From: Gammaproteobacteria bacterium
GTDB taxonomy: Bacteria > Pseudomonadota > Gammaproteobacteria > SZUA-229
Reading direction: 5' to 3'
Assembly (NCBI GenBank): GCA_029879605.1
Contig: JAOUQA010000013.1
Location: 1 to 14,402 of the forward strand
DNA: 14,402 nucleotides
Under the pieces are notes generated by a model. The model was given only the letters and a program-made list of their open reading frames with translations. It was not told the DNA's origin and searched no databases. Of the stretch, positions 14,302 through 14,402 are shown in pieces; the first letter of the stretch is position 1, and every line of letters begins with the position of its first letter. The translations under genes were made by a program, and so were the position numbers.

Positions 14302-14402
14302 ATGATTGATCAGAATGAACTGGTAGATATGGACTTTGCTAGCGGAATCGCGGCATTCGAAGCAAAGAATTTTTCATTAGCCATGCGCCATCTAATGTCG
14401 TT
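14302..14402 (+). CDS. N-terminus of a probable TPR/Sel1-repeat protein (truncated by window end)
   Basis: The ATG at 14302 follows an AGAGG ribosome-binding site seven bases upstream (14290-14294) and the frame stays open to the window end, giving 33 complete residues. The sequence 'FASGIAAFEAKNFSLAMRHL' fits the first helix pair of a Sel1-like or TPR repeat (pattern G-x-x-A-x-x-x-x-x-[FY]-x-x-A-x-x). No signal peptide is visible. Sel1-repeat proteins are usually scaffolds in signalling or stress responses. Being partial, the call rests on a single repeat. Confidence 0.6.
   Translation, partial: MIDQNELVDMDFASGIAAFEAKNFSLAMRHLMS

Noticed and set aside
1..14402. Mobile island, prophage or defence system
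   Set aside because: No integrase, transposase, phage structural gene, CRISPR repeat, tRNA-anchored repeat or recognisable toxin-antitoxin pair was seen.

Overview
The window looks like chromosomal DNA of a moderately AT-rich gammaproteobacterium, possibly from a sulfur-metabolising or marine lineage. The hints are a DsrC/TusE-fold protein, a PiuC-type hydroxylase, a FadL-type porin and a protein that resembles the Sfum_1244 family. No rRNA, tRNA, CRISPR array, transposase or phage gene was seen, and the exact taxon cannot be read from the sequence. All homology calls come from recognising motifs, not from a search.

Layout. 1-720 (+): a DsrC-like protein whose two canonical C-terminal cysteines are both absent, then a small unknown protein with a structured leader and a strong hairpin terminator. 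753-1427 (-): a PiuC/YbiX-type Fe(II)/2-oxoglutarate hydroxylase. 1680-2352 (+): two tightly spaced unknown genes. 2407-3735 (-): a FadL-family outer-membrane transporter that converges on the previous pair over a shared bidirectional terminator. 4275-5189 (+): a secreted protein with a PPC-like domain and a calcium-loop-bearing 'IDVKPG' domain. 5679-7874 (-): three different small lipoproteins, all with the lipid cysteine at residue 19; a perfect five-copy heptamer repeat abuts the ribosome-binding site of the last one.

8219-12836 is a signalling neighbourhood. A NarL/LuxR-type response regulator (+, TTG start) converges on a membrane hybrid histidine kinase (-), and the two coding ends overlap by 8 bp. 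The kinase is the last gene of a probable four-gene minus-strand operon: Sfum_1244-like protein, 2OG-Fe(II) oxygenase, GNAT acetyltransferase, kinase. Gaps are 45, 42 and 6 nt with no visible terminator. Kinase and regulator are probably partners; what links the enzymes to them is unknown.

13019-14402: a divergent unknown gene, a REP/MITE-like palindromic patch, a bidirectional terminator, a 64-residue acidic protein with weak resemblance to ribosome modulation factor, and the start of a probable TPR/Sel1-repeat protein. The last gene is preceded by a Fur-box-like site and three related 7-2-7 inverted repeats that recall NarL-type operators.

The features most worth testing as undescribed biology are the kinase-oxygenase-acetyltransferase operon with its interlocked regulator, the cysteine-relocated DsrC paralogue, the heptamer repeat in the lipoprotein locus, and the operator cluster at the right end.
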